Assembly: GCF_009389715.1 (NCBI RefSeq)
Contig: NC_052404.1
Span: 7,214,745-7,278,744, forward strand
DNA length: 64,000 nt
DNA from: Phoenix dactylifera
Lineage: Eukaryota > Streptophyta > Magnoliopsida > Arecales > Arecaceae
Direction of reading: 5' to 3'
The translations under genes and the position numbers were made by a program. Each line of letters starts with the position of its first letter. The first letter of the stretch is position 1. Of this stretch, positions 22,401 through 34,989 are shown in pieces. The notes under the pieces were generated by a model that did not search any database, was not told the DNA's origin, and saw nothing but the letters and a program-made list of their open reading frames with translations.

Positions 22401-24636
22401 TGGATTCCTTCATCATTTTCTTGGATTTACCTGCTTTCATTTACGATAGGTACGTAAGATTCCTGGGATAAATACATGAGTTCATGCTTCTTCATGTAAT
22501 TTCTTCATTGTCTGTACACATCATCTAGTCCATATTAAATATGTGAATGTTTGAATTACGCTGTGGTTGCTTGTTGATTGAAATACTGAATCTAAAATAA
22601 ATTCGAGTTACATCTTTAGTTGACCATCTTATTTGTTCAGGGTCCACCACTAGCTGGCAAATATGATATGGGTGCAATATGTATGCAAGAGCATGCTGAA
22701 AAACTTCAAAATCTTTTGAATGATGCTCTGGAGAAAGGGGCTGAAATTGTTGGTCGAGGAAGCTTTGGCAATTTGGGAGAAGATGCAGTGGATCAGTTCT
22801 TTCCTCCAACCGTTCTGGTGAATGTTGATCACTCGATGAAACTGATGCAAGAGGAGGTAGCTGAGAAATTGTCAACCTTTAAAAATTACTTTTCCCATGT
22901 CATATTCTTCATAAAAGTCATGTTTGATTGATCTGTAGGCTTTTGGACCAATCATCCCCATCATGAAATTCAGTTCTGATGAAGAGGCTATTAAACTTGC
23001 AAACGACTCGAAATATGGACTCGGTTGTGCTGTATTTTCTGGCAACCAGAAGCGTTCCATTGAAATAGCTTCACAATTGCATTGTGGAGTAGCAGCAATC
23101 AATGATTTTGCATCGACCTATATGTGTCAGGTAATTGAAAGATGCATCTGTTATGCTTGCCTTGTTTCCTGAGCTACATTCAATACTGAAATCAAGTGAT
23201 CCACTGACAACACTATATTCATCTATAATTAAGAGTAGTAAAGTTTTCATCTAACAAATTAAGCCTTGTCATAACTATTTGGGGTCAACAATATGGGTCC
23301 TTATTCATCAATAATTTCTGTTAAGACTTAAGTGGTACCTCTGATGTATTGCAAACTTTTTTTTTGGGGATTTAGATACTTTGCATGCTTTTACTCCATT
23401 TAATGTGTTTGCCTGTGTATTTGTTCTACTAAACTTTTAATAGTATTAAGTTGCTTTTTATCAAAAGATATAAAAAAGTTGTGCAAAACAAAACAAGTTG
23501 ATGTTAGATGCATGGTATTTTAGTTTATTATATTCGTATGCGGATTCCTCAATTTTTCTTTTAAAAATCTGCAATTTTGTAATATAAGAACCCATTGTAA
23601 ACATTGTTTTTCCACCATTACTTGAAATATCTTATACTATCAAGGAGTAACAGTATTGATTGTGTTTGCTTGAATGTTGTTCTATATATGCTACTGCTTA
23701 TATATAGGAAATTTTAGCCATTTTTTTTGAACCAATCTGGAGCAAAATAAGTATTATATTTTGTCTGTTGTCTATTTGTATCTATTTTGTCAACTCACAT
23801 GAATTGTTCATGTTGTGGGCAGTGGGCTGGTGGCCTATGGCTGTGGCCTTTCCTAGGCTGCTAATGTTGATGTGCTCTGTTGGCCCCAGAAAATGCATTT
23901 GCAGGAATCCTATTTAACCATGAGTCTCTTTATATGGTTTCCATGGGAAGCTTTGTAGATACACTGCACACCAGAATTTGCTCTACAAATATGTCAATGG
24001 CAAGTGTTGATCGATAAGCAAAATAATTTGCAATTACTAACAGGGGTCGGATGATCATATTTGTTTTCCCTTGAACTAGTGTTTGCTCCATACTTCTAGC
24101 ACGGAAGTGAATATTGTTCGATTCTCATACATCTTAGCCGGAATATGATCTTACATGGCTGTAAAATCTGGTTTAGTTTCCCTCCAATACACTGAAGATC
24201 TGGCATTCAACACCACTGGCTGCTTACCTTTTTTCTTCTCCTTCAATGCAGTCTTTGCCCTTTGGTGGTGTAAAGCACAGTGGATTTGGACGATTTGCGG
24301 GTGTGGAAGGTTTGCGAGCTTGCTGTCTTGTTAAGTCAGTAGTTGAGGATAGGTGGTGGCCGTTCATTAAAACAAAGATCCCAAAGCCCATCCAGGTCTG
24401 CTATTAGAAAACCTGCCCCAAATTAAGTATGATGTCTATTTTGCTAATGCACTTCTAACTTGTCTAAACAGTACCCTGTTGCGGAGAATGGCTTCGAGTT
24501 CCAGGAATCACTTGTTGAAGCTCTCTACGGCTTGAATGTGTGGGAAAGACTGCGGGCACTGGTCAATGTGTTGAAGATCCTTTCAGAGCAGAGCTCTACT
24601 ACCACTGCGAAGAAAGGGCGATTAGAAGATCCATGA
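13462..24636 (+). CDS. ALDH22A1: Aldehyde dehydrogenase family 22 (ALDH22A1)
   Basis: NAD(P)-dependent aldehyde dehydrogenase of the plant-specific family 22, reported to act in the secretory pathway. Fourteen exons: 13462-13573, 13689-13732, 14264-14365, 15830-15957, 16313-16435, 19251-19404, 20471-20574, 20667-20745, 21429-21524, 21684-21821, 22641-22856, 22939-23130, 24252-24395, 24472-24636. All phases fit and total 598 codons plus stop, close to the Arabidopsis protein. The start ATG opens [16 protein letters not shown], an N-terminal membrane anchor typical of the family. Catalytic Glu is in LELGGKD (about residue 297) and catalytic Cys in GQNCAGAER (about 331); Asn of WNYPFHN is about 198. 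Two changes from the usual family words: AIVSWNYP (usually PWNYP) and GSPGVGK (usually GSTAVGK). The C-terminus ends in RLEDP. The intron 16436-19250 holds foreign DNA. Confidence 0.96.
17041..17600. other. GC-richer insert in ALDH22A1 intron, possibly organellar
   Basis: Composition shifts sharply from the AT-rich intron to GC-balanced sequence near 17041 and back near 17600. Words such as 'aaaggcaggctagctggcag' and 'ccttcaggcattcct' resemble plant mitochondrial intergenic DNA. I see no organellar gene in it, so a nuclear mitochondrial insertion is only a suggestion; an old retrotransposon piece is the alternative. Confidence 0.3.
18491..18907. repeat. Diverged tandem duplication, period about 210 bp
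   Basis: The words tacaacatg, acctaactggttag, catgtgcatgacatttgctg and aagatt(c/t)tagatg(c/t)ca appear twice in the same order, 210 bases apart. It lies in the ALDH22A1 intron just before a LINE tail. The second copy has a (CA)n run. Confidence 0.75.
18908..19110 (+). mobile_element. 5'-truncated LINE, RNase H tail plus poly(A)
   Basis: One frame reads [20 protein letters not shown], the usual end of the RNase H domain in plant LINEs, followed by a short untranslated tail and A11 (19102-19112). The flanks 18892-18907 and 19111-19126 share 14 of 16 bases (aagatt-y-tagatg-y-ca), which fits an aged target duplication. It is dead and 5'-truncated. Confidence 0.7.
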
Positions 24637-26459
24637 AATTTGTATGATTTGCTTCTACTTTTTTTGTGGGTTTGGTTTTGCGGGATCTTTTAATCGCTAA
24701 ATTTGCTGCCTCTGCTGTGCTCTGAACATCTTTTTTATTCTGTTTTGAGGTAGCCGGGATAGGTTTGCACCTGTGTTGCATTGCGTTCTTGAGTACCAGA
24801 ATCTTGTCTCGTTTCCACTTAATGCCTAGATCTCTTATAGGTTCATCATATTGAGATAAATGGGAAAGAGATGGCTAATTTGGGATACCTTTGTTCCACA
24901 GAAAGTTAGAATAACAACATAATCTGGTGTCAACTGTGGTGATAACAACATAACTGCAATAGAAAGTTAACCCTAAATTTCGGTCAGAGTCCATGACTTG
25001 TGGTGTCCGAATGCCTGAGTCTGGAATGGAATAGACTTACCTTGGCCAAGTTGTAACTAGGCAAATTAATGCTACCTTGCCATGCAAAAGGTTACCGAAA
25101 AAATGCTTCGGGGCATCCTATATATTCGCATCGAGTCTATAATTGCTGGTTTGATAACTCCATAATTTATAGATCTTTATATTTAGCAACAAATCTTGCA
25201 AAGTTGCACCAATCCCCTCTTGCCACATGGTAAAGATAATTATTTGTATGCACGTAACGAGAGGCCTCTTACATCACCTATATTTTTGTTTCCAATTTAT
25301 TCCCCAGGCAAGTTGGATGAAGATGATCCAGTTCTTAGGTAGGAGAAGTGCAGGGTGATGCCCATTTTGCATATGAATTATTCTTTCCCCAGGTACTGCA
25401 AGATTATTGGTGCAATTCGGGAATTGGTGTAATATTAGGTGGTTGTTTGATTCTTATGTTACCAGGCCAGTGAAATTGGACCCAAGAAACTATTGAGTGT
25501 GCATTTTCGCATCTGCCCCAGAGCATTTCGCTTGGATGTTCTCATTATACTTCGGCTCATTTGAATTAATCTCAGCCAAACCTTTTCCAATATCATCAAC
25601 TGGACCTTGCTCTCCCGAACATGTATCTGTAGATGCATACATTTTTTTATCTCCAAGTTGTAGATTTTAGGAGCAGTTTTTGTTAAAATTCCAAACCGAC
25701 GAGATAACAATCAGTTGGGAGCATTACAATTGTCACGGTTGCGGCTCGTCAATTTGTCCCTTCTCTTGCCGTCCGGGCTCTTTAGAAGTTCAGCAAAAAT
25801 AAGATCAAATAAATAAAATAGATTTTTTTTCACATGTCATTATCCGAATATTAAATTTTGAAATGCCATTTTTTAAGTTTTTTTTTTTTGCATTGTTATA
25901 ATCATTATAACGGTCAATAATAATTTCAGGGTTCATTATAACATCATAACATGTTATTTGAAGTCAGGGTTTTGAGCTCAAATTTTAGTCGGAGCTTCCA
26001 CCGTTATTTTCAGAATCAAAATAAAAGAAGACGACGAAGCAGAAGAAGCAGCCGTGACTACCACAGTGGGATGCCTCCAACGGTTTTCTCCTGCCTAAGC
26101 TCTATAGCAGAGATTTCCTCGGCCCAAACCAACCTGGAAGGAAGCCCAGAATAAGCCTTGAACCGACCCACCTTCGGCCCGGTCCGGATGCTTCGGCTCA
26201 TACCTCCATCATTTCCTCCAATACGCAAGGCAACGATAAACCCACAGTCGGCCGACGAAAGGCCCGCCGCCCTCCAAACCACTCTCCAATAATCCCCTTC
26301 AAATAAAAAACGAAAGCCCTTTTATAAGAGCTCCTCTCATTTTCTCTCTCGTTCTCTCTCTTGAACGATGCAGAGCTAGGGTTTCTCCGACCTCTCCCTC
26401 TCCCCCAATTCCAAGCCCTAATCCTTCTGTAATTCTTCGCCAGCGAGCTCGAGATCGAG
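24637..26459. other. Intergenic between ALDH22A1 and RH24
   Basis: Holds the ALDH22A1 3' untranslated region and the RH24 promoter and leader. From about 26000 it becomes GC- and CT-rich, as expected for a leader, with a telo-box in reverse form (26378-26385). The short frames here, including the antisense ones, are not supported. Confidence 0.65.
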
Positions 26460-29400
26460 ATGTCGAAAAGGAAATTCGGGTTCGAAGGCTTCGGCATCAA
26501 CCGGCCGGCGACCTACAGCTTCGAGCGATCCCAAGCCCCGCAGCGCCTCTACGTCCCCCCCTCCTCGCGCGGCGGCGGCGGGCACGACAACCATGAGGAC
26601 CACGACCTCGACAACATCGACTACGACCAGCCTGACGCCCCCGACCGCCCCGCTGACGCGGGCGGCGGCGATGGCGAGATCGACCCCCTCGACGCCTTCA
26701 TGGAGGGCATCCACGAAGAGATCCGCGCGCCGCCACCGCCCTCTGTGAAGCCAAAAGACAAAGGGGACAAGTACCCGGACGACGACGACGACGACGACGA
26801 CCCCGTGGAGAGCTTCTTGAGGGCCAGGAAGGACGTGGGCCTGACGCTGGCTGCCGAGGTTCTTCGCGCCGGGTACGACTCGGATGAGGAGGTGTACGCC
26901 GCGGCGAAGGCGGTGGATGCGGGGATGATTGAGTATGATTCGGATGATAACCCGATAGTCATGGACAAGAAGAACATTGAGCCGATTCCAGCGTTGGATC
27001 ATAGCACCATAGAGTATGAGCCGTTCAACAAGGACTTTTACGAAGAAAAGCCTTCAATTTCAGGTAAGTTGGTGTGGATTGTTGTAATTCCTATTTGTCT
27101 AGTATTCTTCCTTCTACTTCTGTATTTTTTCTATTATGAACATGTATGTCTTGGCTTGTATTGCGCAAATTAGTGGTCTTGTCTGCATTAGTTTTTGGTA
27201 TGGAATACTCTCTCTCTCTTATACATCACAATGAGTGTCTTTCTTATTTAAAATCTTGCTAATACTCGTTAGGTCTCTATAATGGTGGTGGGTTCTTTTT
27301 CCCAATGAGCGTGATTGATGATTTATTCTGTAAGAGTTTAATGTGAACAACCGAAACATGTTTACTTGCTTAACACATAAAGACATTTTTACTTGCCATA
27401 TTTTTTTTGATTTAAATGGTGCTTGATAAATTATTAGCCTTTGTGTGTGTTTTGGCCTGTTACAGGAACTCAAGTGAGATGATTTTTTTTTTCTTTTTTC
27501 GGTTGAGTGAATTGTTGATAAGTCATGATTTTACTCCCCTTTATGTTTTGTTCTGCTTTTACAATTTTTAACAATATATTTATCTCCGAACAAACTTGAT
27601 TCATGGTTATAAGAAGTAAGCAATGAAAAAAGTGACATCCCAGATAAGGCTGCAAATGATTTGAGCTGCTCGTGAGCAACTTGGGCACGGTCATTAAAAG
27701 CTTGCTTTACTCTGCTCAGCCGAACTCAAATAGTTTCTGAAGCTCTGCTTATAAACGAGCCAGGCTCGAACGTGGTCAGCTTGAACATATAAGGGAAAAC
27801 TTGGCTTGGCTTGGCTTTGCTTGATAAAAGCTCATCTTAGAGATTATATGAGCCAAGCTTGAACAACCTGTGTCAGGCTTGGCTTGAGCTCAAGTCAAGC
27901 TCGTGCATCCCTTTCATACCAAGCAGAGCCTGAGCAACTTGATACTTGGGTTAGCTGCACTGGTTTGCACCCTTAATCTTGGAAACACAGACTTTCCAAA
28001 AGCAACCGTAGAAAAGCTTCTTGGTTGCTTTTTTTGAGCAATCTACTTGCTTGCTCCTTCAAGGTATCAACTTTTATCCAAAGCATGGCCAGGGAGTCCA
28101 TTTTTTAGTGCAACTATTTGTTGGAGCAAGGGACTTGAAGATATATACATGATCGAGAACTTAAGTCCTGCAGAAATAGGATAGTGTCGTCAGTACTGTG
28201 CTGATTTGACAGAATAGCAGGACTGAACCACATGAGGGACACCAGTCTGTTAATGGTCCATGATGCCTAGCCAATCTTGGCCGAAATTGGATGAGACCAG
28301 CTGATGCCAGGCCCAGTTCGACTAGTACCATGCATAATCTGATCAAGTTGCTTGATTTCTTAAGGAAAAAAGAGAAAGAAATCACTAGGGAGCTACACTT
28401 TCTCTTTGGCTTAATTATGGAGAGCAGGACAGGCAAAAACCAAGAAAGCAGGAGAAAGGAGGGGAAGGAGGGTATATGTGGCCTACTCGCAATGATTTGG
28501 CTTCCTCCATGGTGTCGGTACCAATGCTTGTACCATACACCTATTATTGACTAGAAAACATATCAACATGCATTGAAATACTCATTTAGGACAACAAAGG
28601 TTAAAAAGAAATTGAATAGACGAAAAAGGGGCATCTAGGTATGATACTAGGATGCTGGATTGCCCTAAAAGTCGAGATAATGTCCCGGAATTGCCGATCC
28701 AGGACAAAACCATAGAGGGCCCTATACCAATATTCTAAATCTCGTACATGACCATGGAGTTGTGGTGTCATTTACTGTCTTTATATGCGAAGCATTTAAG
28801 TGAGGAAGCATATGAATGCTCCCTCTACCATTCCAGGCAAAATGATGTCATTAGTGATGATCTTATCATTATCATATCCCGAGCTTCCCATATTATTCGT
28901 AAAATGATGCTTTTTAATCTTTTATCCTTTTTGTTTTCCAAATGAATTGGTATGTGTGAAATGGTGGCACATCTTTTGAGAGGGTCAACATAGGCTGACA
29001 GCTGGTTGAAGAATTCCTAATGCTTGGTTAAGCCTTGTTGACTGGACTGTTTTTTCATGTTCGATTCTATTTCAATGTGTTAACTGATTGCACTTTCTTG
29101 TTGGTTTTCCCTCTCAAGAACTTAAAATTCTAACCTGAAGCTTTATATTTTTGGTTCTGTTGAACTCTAGTCTTCGGAGCTACCTTAAGCAATAGCATAC
29201 ACCCAGATATGCAACTTAGTAAGATTTCAAGCTATTCTGATGCTTGCCTTTCTACTGTTCCAGAAAATAAATGACCGTGCACAATTTGGAATTGTGAAAG
29301 ACATCGTCCATGCATGTACATAATATGTGAACCCTTTTAGGTAGCATATTAGTCAACTGCAAATAATCGTCAACCTCATCAACTTCACCAAGAATTCATT

Positions 29401-29785
29401 AGCTACCCAAAGCTGACATATTGAGATCATGAGATTGAGTTATTTTTAGAACTTTTCCTTGTTCCTACAATGATCAATGGTGAAATTATTGTGTGATGTA
29501 CCTGTGCCTTCTGGAGATTAGCGCGATACACACATTTTGCTGTTTTTTTGTCATACATTTGCATGCAATGGCATGGATAGATTTACAAGCTTGTAAAAAA
29601 GTTTACAATTAGCATGCATGCTTATATATGATACTTTATTTATTTATTTTTATCATGGACCTATATTACTGTTTCATTCTGGTGCATAAACATGGTTTAA
29701 GTGAATAAATATTAGTCAGATAATCCAAAAAAATCTACAGTTAGAAGTTATCATTGATATCTGTGGTGTTGCAGTTTATGATTTG

Positions 29786-29844
<59 letters not shown>

Positions 29845-32041
29845 GCATTACAGCATGAAAACTCAAATTGCATGACTGTTTTACTTATTAAAACATAAAT
29901 AATCTTAAAAATCATAATAAAAGAAACATGTAACCATATTTTCACATCAAGACAAATTTTAAATACTGTACAGGTAAAGTTGATACCATCGGTGGCTCAT
30001 ATACTAAGATTTTTGAGGCAAGCTTTGATTTTAAGCATTATGATGGTTTGTAACCTTTGGTCCGATGTGATATGAAGATATTTTATAAATACCATGTTCC
30101 GCATCATAAATGATAGAAGAAGAGCAATTAGGAGGAGTTGAAGACCATGTAGAATCAAAGCAAGGATGTTCGAGAAGGTTGGTTATAGGTTTGAAACGGG
30201 CAAGTAGGGTATAACCCCGTATTGTTATCTATGGGCTTGTATCCTTGTGTTTGAAAGTGATATCTATCAATATGGGCTGTCATACACTATATAAAGGTAT
30301 GCAGTCCTCTATTGTGTAGATAACTTACTGGCACGATACTTATCTTGGACACATGGTATGGTTGATTGGTTGGGCACTTTAATGGGTTGTCATAAGTGCA
30401 TATGTTTAAAAAGTTTGTGATGTTTTTCAGTTGAGTTATTTATTTTTGTAGCTTTTGCCTTTCTGGTTATGATTTGTGCATATTGTTTACAGATTTTCTC
30501 TTAGGTAAGTGTCTATGATTGTTTGAAGCTGTAGATATGCATGAGAACAGGGCATGACTTTCAGCGATAATTGTTTGTTTTTAGATTGTAATCATGAAAA
30601 GGCACATGCAGTTATAGGTTCGTAAGGGGACCGTCATAGTCAATTTATAGGTTTGTGTACTTCCCATGAACAAAATTAGGTAGCTGCCAACACTAATTCA
30701 CTACTAATGTTATTTATATCTATCTGTCGGTTTTCTCATACATGATCTTTTGATTCAATCTACTATGCATTAATGCTGCAATCATAGGTCCGCTTATTTA
30801 GTGATCAAAGTTCTTGTTGGCAACATAATTTTTTGGCTGAGTATTTTGGTTTCTTTTAGATTTATGTGGAGATTAATGTGAATTTAATATGTAGTGAACT
30901 GTCATCAACTGTGTTCTTTTCTTATGTACCTCCAGGGATGAGCGAGCAGGATGTTGCTGAATACCGGAAAAGCTTAGCCATACGTACTTCAGGTTTTGAT
31001 GTACCAAAACCAATTAAAGCCTTCGAGGATTGTGTGTTTTCTACTGCATTAATGAATGCTATTGCGAAGCAGGGTTATGAAAAGCCAACACCAATACAGT
31101 GCCAAGCTCTACCAATTGTGCTTTCTGGGAGAGATATTATTGGCATTGCAAAAACTGGTTCAGGCAAAACTGCTGCTTTTGTACTTCCTATTATTGTTCA
31201 TATTATGGATCAGCCTGAACTTCAAAAAGAAGAGGGCCCCATAGGTGTAATATGTGCTCCCACAAGAGAATTAGCACATCAAATATACCTAGAAGCAAAG
31301 AAGTTTGCAAAACCTTATGGAATACGGGTTGCTTCTGTCTATGGTGGAATGTCCAAACTTGATCAATTCAAAGAACTTAAGGCAGGTTGTGAGATAGTTG
31401 TTGCCACTCCAGGGAGACTGATAGACTTGCTGAAAATGAAGGCACTGACAATGTTCAGGGCAACTTACCTAGTACTTGATGAAGCTGACCGGATGTTTGA
31501 TCTTGGCTTTGAGCCACAGATGCGATCTATTGTTGGTCAGATAAGGCCTGATCGGCAGACACTACTTTTTTCTGCAACCATGCCCTACAAAGTTGAACGT
31601 TTAGCCAGAGAGATTCTCACTGATCCAGTAAGAGTTATAGTTGGCGAGGTTGGGATGGCCAATGAGGACATTACTCAAGTTGTTAGTGTAATTCCTTCTG
31701 TTGCTGAGAAGATGCCTTGGCTTCTTGAAAAATTACCTGAAATGATTGATGAAGGGGACGTTCTTGTATTTGCTTCTAAAAAGACTACAGTAGATGAGAT
31801 TGAAAGCCAGTTGATTCAGAAAGGATTCAAGGTTGCAGCCCTTCATGGGGACAAAGACCAGGCTTCTCGAATGGACATTTTACAGAAGTTCAAATCTGGA
31901 ACCTACCATGTCCTAGTGGCGACTGATGTTGCTGCCCGTGGACTTGACATAAAGTCAATCAAATCGGTTGTTAATTTTGATATTGCGAGAGACATGGATA
32001 TGCATGTTCATCGTATTGGAAGAACAGGTCGTGCTGGAGAT

Positions 32042-32083
<42 letters not shown>

Positions 32084-33360
32084 CGCTTTGCTGGTGAATT
32101 AGTCAACAGTTTGGTTGCTGCTGGTCAAAATGTGTCTCCTGAACTGATGGATCTTGCTATGAAGGTAAGGTTTTGTTTAGTCTGTTTTTAGTACTCATAC
32201 ATTTACATTGTCGCTTAGAGCTTGTAGGTCTGTCTATCCTTTGTTCTGTTCCAGAGTCATTTTTTGTTCTTCATGTCACACAGGTATGCTTTCTTTTTCT
32301 GTTTGTGTATTAAAAATCGGCATGAAAAATGCTTCTCTCTTTTTTCTTTCATATTTTTAAACTTTTAGAAGCACACTCCATCTCAATGTTCCTTCTTTGC
32401 CTTTGACGGTCGTGTCTTGATAACTCAGTTTTCTCATCCTTGACGCTAATGCACGCTAATTCTAATTTAGGTTCTTCTTTAGAATAAACATGAAGCTTTT
32501 GGTCTAGAGCCATATACTTGAAATACAAGGTTCCAATGCTATTTTTGTAATTTTGCGTGAAGATTGTTAATTGAATCTTCTGTAAAATTTCAGGATGGAA
32601 GGTTCAGAGCCAAACGTGATGCAAGAAAAGGTAAGCATATGCTGTTGATGTTTGTCAATCCACAAATGTAAATTTTTAGCTGACTTGATATATCGAATAA
32701 CTTGAAAATTTCAGCTCTCTTGTATTTCTTAATAACATGAAGAGAACTTTTCTCAGGTGGGAAGAAAGTGGGAGGCAAAGGAAAAGGTGGCGGTGGAAGT
32801 GGGCGAGGTGTGCGTGGTGTTGATTATGGCCTCGGTATTGGTTATAATCCTGAGTCCACTAATGCAACATTGCAATCTGTTCCAAATCGATCATCTACAG
32901 TTAGTTCCCTGAGGACTGGGATGAGGGCACAATTTAAAAGCAATTTTGTTGCTGCTACGTCCAATCCTTTCGGTGATGGTAGAAACCAGTCAAGTGTATC
33001 TTCCACCGGGAGGCCAGTTCTAGCTGGTTTTGTGTCTGGTGGTTCAATTGGTGGAGAGGCATATAAATTACAGCCTGCTACTTCTTTTACTCCCACCTCC
33101 AAGTTAGGAGGAAACACGTGTGAAAATGGAAATCAGAAGAACTCTGAAAGGTTAGCCACCTGAAGTTGATCTGCACCATTTCCTTATTGCTTCCTTTTTT
33201 AATGGTTTTTAGCAGGTTATGGTTGTGGCTGGAAAATGCAAGAAAATCACTATTTATTTTATTGTGCTTGTCTTTTTTTTTCCTGATTATACATTTTCAT
33301 GGTGGCAGTTCTGGAGACAGGCCCCGGGAAAGAAAGCGACCATCTGGATGGGATCGTTAA
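26460..33360 (+). CDS. RH24: DEAD-box ATP-dependent RNA helicase (RH24/DDX42 type)
   Basis: RNA-unwinding ATPase of the DDX42 branch (splicing-related in animals; plant RH24). Exons 26460-27063, 30936-32164, 32594-32630, 32757-33150, 33309-33360, phases consistent, 771 codons plus stop, near the Arabidopsis length. The N-terminus MSKRKFGFEGFG is family-typical, followed by a Gly/Asp-rich acidic region with an eight-Asp run and YDSDEE/YDSDDNP words. The helicase core has Q motif (GYEKPTPIQ), I (AKTGSGKT), Ia (PTRELA), Ib (TPGRL), II (DEAD), III (SAT), V (ATDVAARGLD) and VI (HRIGRTGRAG), all intact. The C-terminus is Gly-rich, then Ser-rich, ending RERKRPSGWDR. Intron 1 is 3.9 kb and holds a MITE and an (AT)n tract. 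The ATG at 30866 upstream of exon 2 is intronic and is not the start. Confidence 0.97.
27645..27975. mobile_element. Probable hAT-type MITE
   Basis: Ends taaggctgcaaa and tttgcaccctta are inverted copies with one difference. The inside is made of 'gagct(c/t)...agctcgaac...gcttggcttg' words that form internal inverted repeats, a layout common in plant hAT MITEs. No clear 8-bp target duplication is left, so it is old or the ends are slightly misplaced. Confidence 0.45.
29580..29649 (+). repeat. Dispersed 70-bp repeat, copy 1
   Basis: Differs from 41951-42020 at only two of 70 bases, same orientation. It contains gcatgcatgc and ends in tatttatttattt. No similarity extends beyond it on either side. 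Confidence 0.9.
29789..29840. repeat. (AT)26 microsatellite
   Basis: Fifty-two bases of AT repeat in RH24 intron 1. It is likely to be length-variable and able to form cruciforms. Confidence 0.97.
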
Positions 33361-34784
33361 CTCTACTCCATGTATGAGTACAGGTTTTCTTTCCACTGTT
33401 GGATCAGTGACATGTCAATATCAAAATTTATGTTAAATGAATCATGTCTTGGTAAAGTATTTGCTTTTTTTGTTTTTTTGTCAATTGCAGTTGATTTTCA
33501 TCCCTATATTGTCCCTCCTTACCATGCCGCCCCCCAAACCAAAAAAAAGAAGCAAAACTTCGATGATAGAGTAATTAAAGTTTCATTATAAAAAATCATT
33601 GCAGTATCTGGTAACACATGCTTCTGTTTCCTGATGGGAATGTCAACCAATATACATAGCAATCTGTTGTTGCAGCAATCTGCTTCACTTTGAAACAAAA
33701 AAAAATACATCCTGCCATTTATTGTTTTGCTTTGTACTTTCTAAAATTTTGCATTTCCCATTTGAACAAGTCACAACAATAACAATACGCACCTTGGAAG
33801 GTTTTTCCTTTTTCGACAGGAGAAGGTTTTTCCTTTAAAGGCTGCATTTTTTTCCTTCACACGAAAATACATCCAGCCATCTATTTTTTGGCTGCTTGCT
33901 AGCATTTTTAGTTTCTTATTTGATCTAGTTGCAACTTAAAAAATATGCATCCTCTAAGGATCTTCCTTGAAAAGTTGCCCTTTACTCACTATGAGTTCTA
34001 AATATTATGTCAGTGTTTGTACACTTTTTTAGCTATGACTCTGGATTCTGTTATCTGCTGGCTTGCTGAGATCAATATTTCTTCTTTTTAATTACTTGCA
34101 GCCATGGTTCTCCCCCCTCCCCCGCCGCACAAAACTAGTCTCTTTTTCCTCTTTCTCAAGCATGTACTTTTTCTCTTTTATCTCATACCCATGTACCAAG
34201 TGCAATCAAAACTGGTATCGATTAATGCCTGTCTTCTGTTTGTGTTGGCATTGCTTTCATAACAGAGTTTTCCCTAGAATGTGGGCAAAAAAAAACAACC
34301 GCACGAGCAGGTGTTATTTTCTGATTGATTAAAAGAGGTTTGAGGAAATTAATCTCCACATACAATCGCTGGTTATTTAATCATGAGTATTTTCTTGTCC
34401 TACCATTGGAACTTGTGGGCTAGCTTTTTAAGATCTTAATTCTTTTTTTGGCTTTTTCCAAATTGGGTGGTTGAAAATTATGCCATCAGCGAAGCTCTTC
34501 TATCAGCTCTTAGGTTCACCATAAGATAAAATAAAAAAGTCTCTTTTTTTCCCGGTTAGTTCTTGCTCGATGCTAAAACTAATGCATTTGTTAATTCTTT
34601 TTGATTTATTATTTGCATTAATCACTGATAACTTTATGTGATTGTACAAAAAATATAATTTCTTAAGCTTTGCATCTTTAATCAGCATTCAGCGGTGCAT
34701 GCACCCACAAAGACCTGACAAGATATTTGGACTTCAACTTTTGCAAAGTGAAAGGCATCAACTTTTTCAATTTCTGAACCTTCC

Positions 34785-34785
<1 letters not shown>

Positions 34786-34815
<30 letters not shown>
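34786..34815. repeat. Poly(C) run of 30
   Basis: Thirty consecutive C in AT-rich intergenic DNA. The true length may differ because such runs are read poorly. Confidence 0.85.
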
Positions 34816-34817
<2 letters not shown>

Positions 34818-34989
34818 CGACATGCAAAACTTTGCTTGCTGCTGCAGCATTTTTCTTTTAATTTGGTTGTAAGAGTAAAAACTAAGTATTTAATTAATGT
34901 TTATCATGAAGAAAACAAATAGAATAAAACATGGATACTATTATAAAACTTACGTCATCTGTAGATTTTTGAGATCGGATATTGGTGTT

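Larger units (their letters stand above)
27064..30935 (+). other. RH24 intron 1 (3.9 kb)
   Basis: Contains a probable hAT-type MITE (27645-27975), one copy of a dispersed 70-bp repeat (29580-29649) and an (AT)26 tract. The frames at 28161-28554 have no recognisable product. Confidence 0.8.

Noticed and set aside
25951..26154. Small Arg/Ser-rich protein before RH24
   Set aside because: No homologous look, lies in the promoter and leader region of RH24, and is likely chance.
26418..27002. 194-codon minus-strand frame
   Set aside because: Antisense shadow of the GC-rich, Asp-rich first exon of RH24.
30866..30935. Start codon of a separate helicase gene
   Set aside because: Upstream exon 26460-27063 joins exon 2 in phase and supplies the family-typical N-terminus; the stretch before 30936 is intron.
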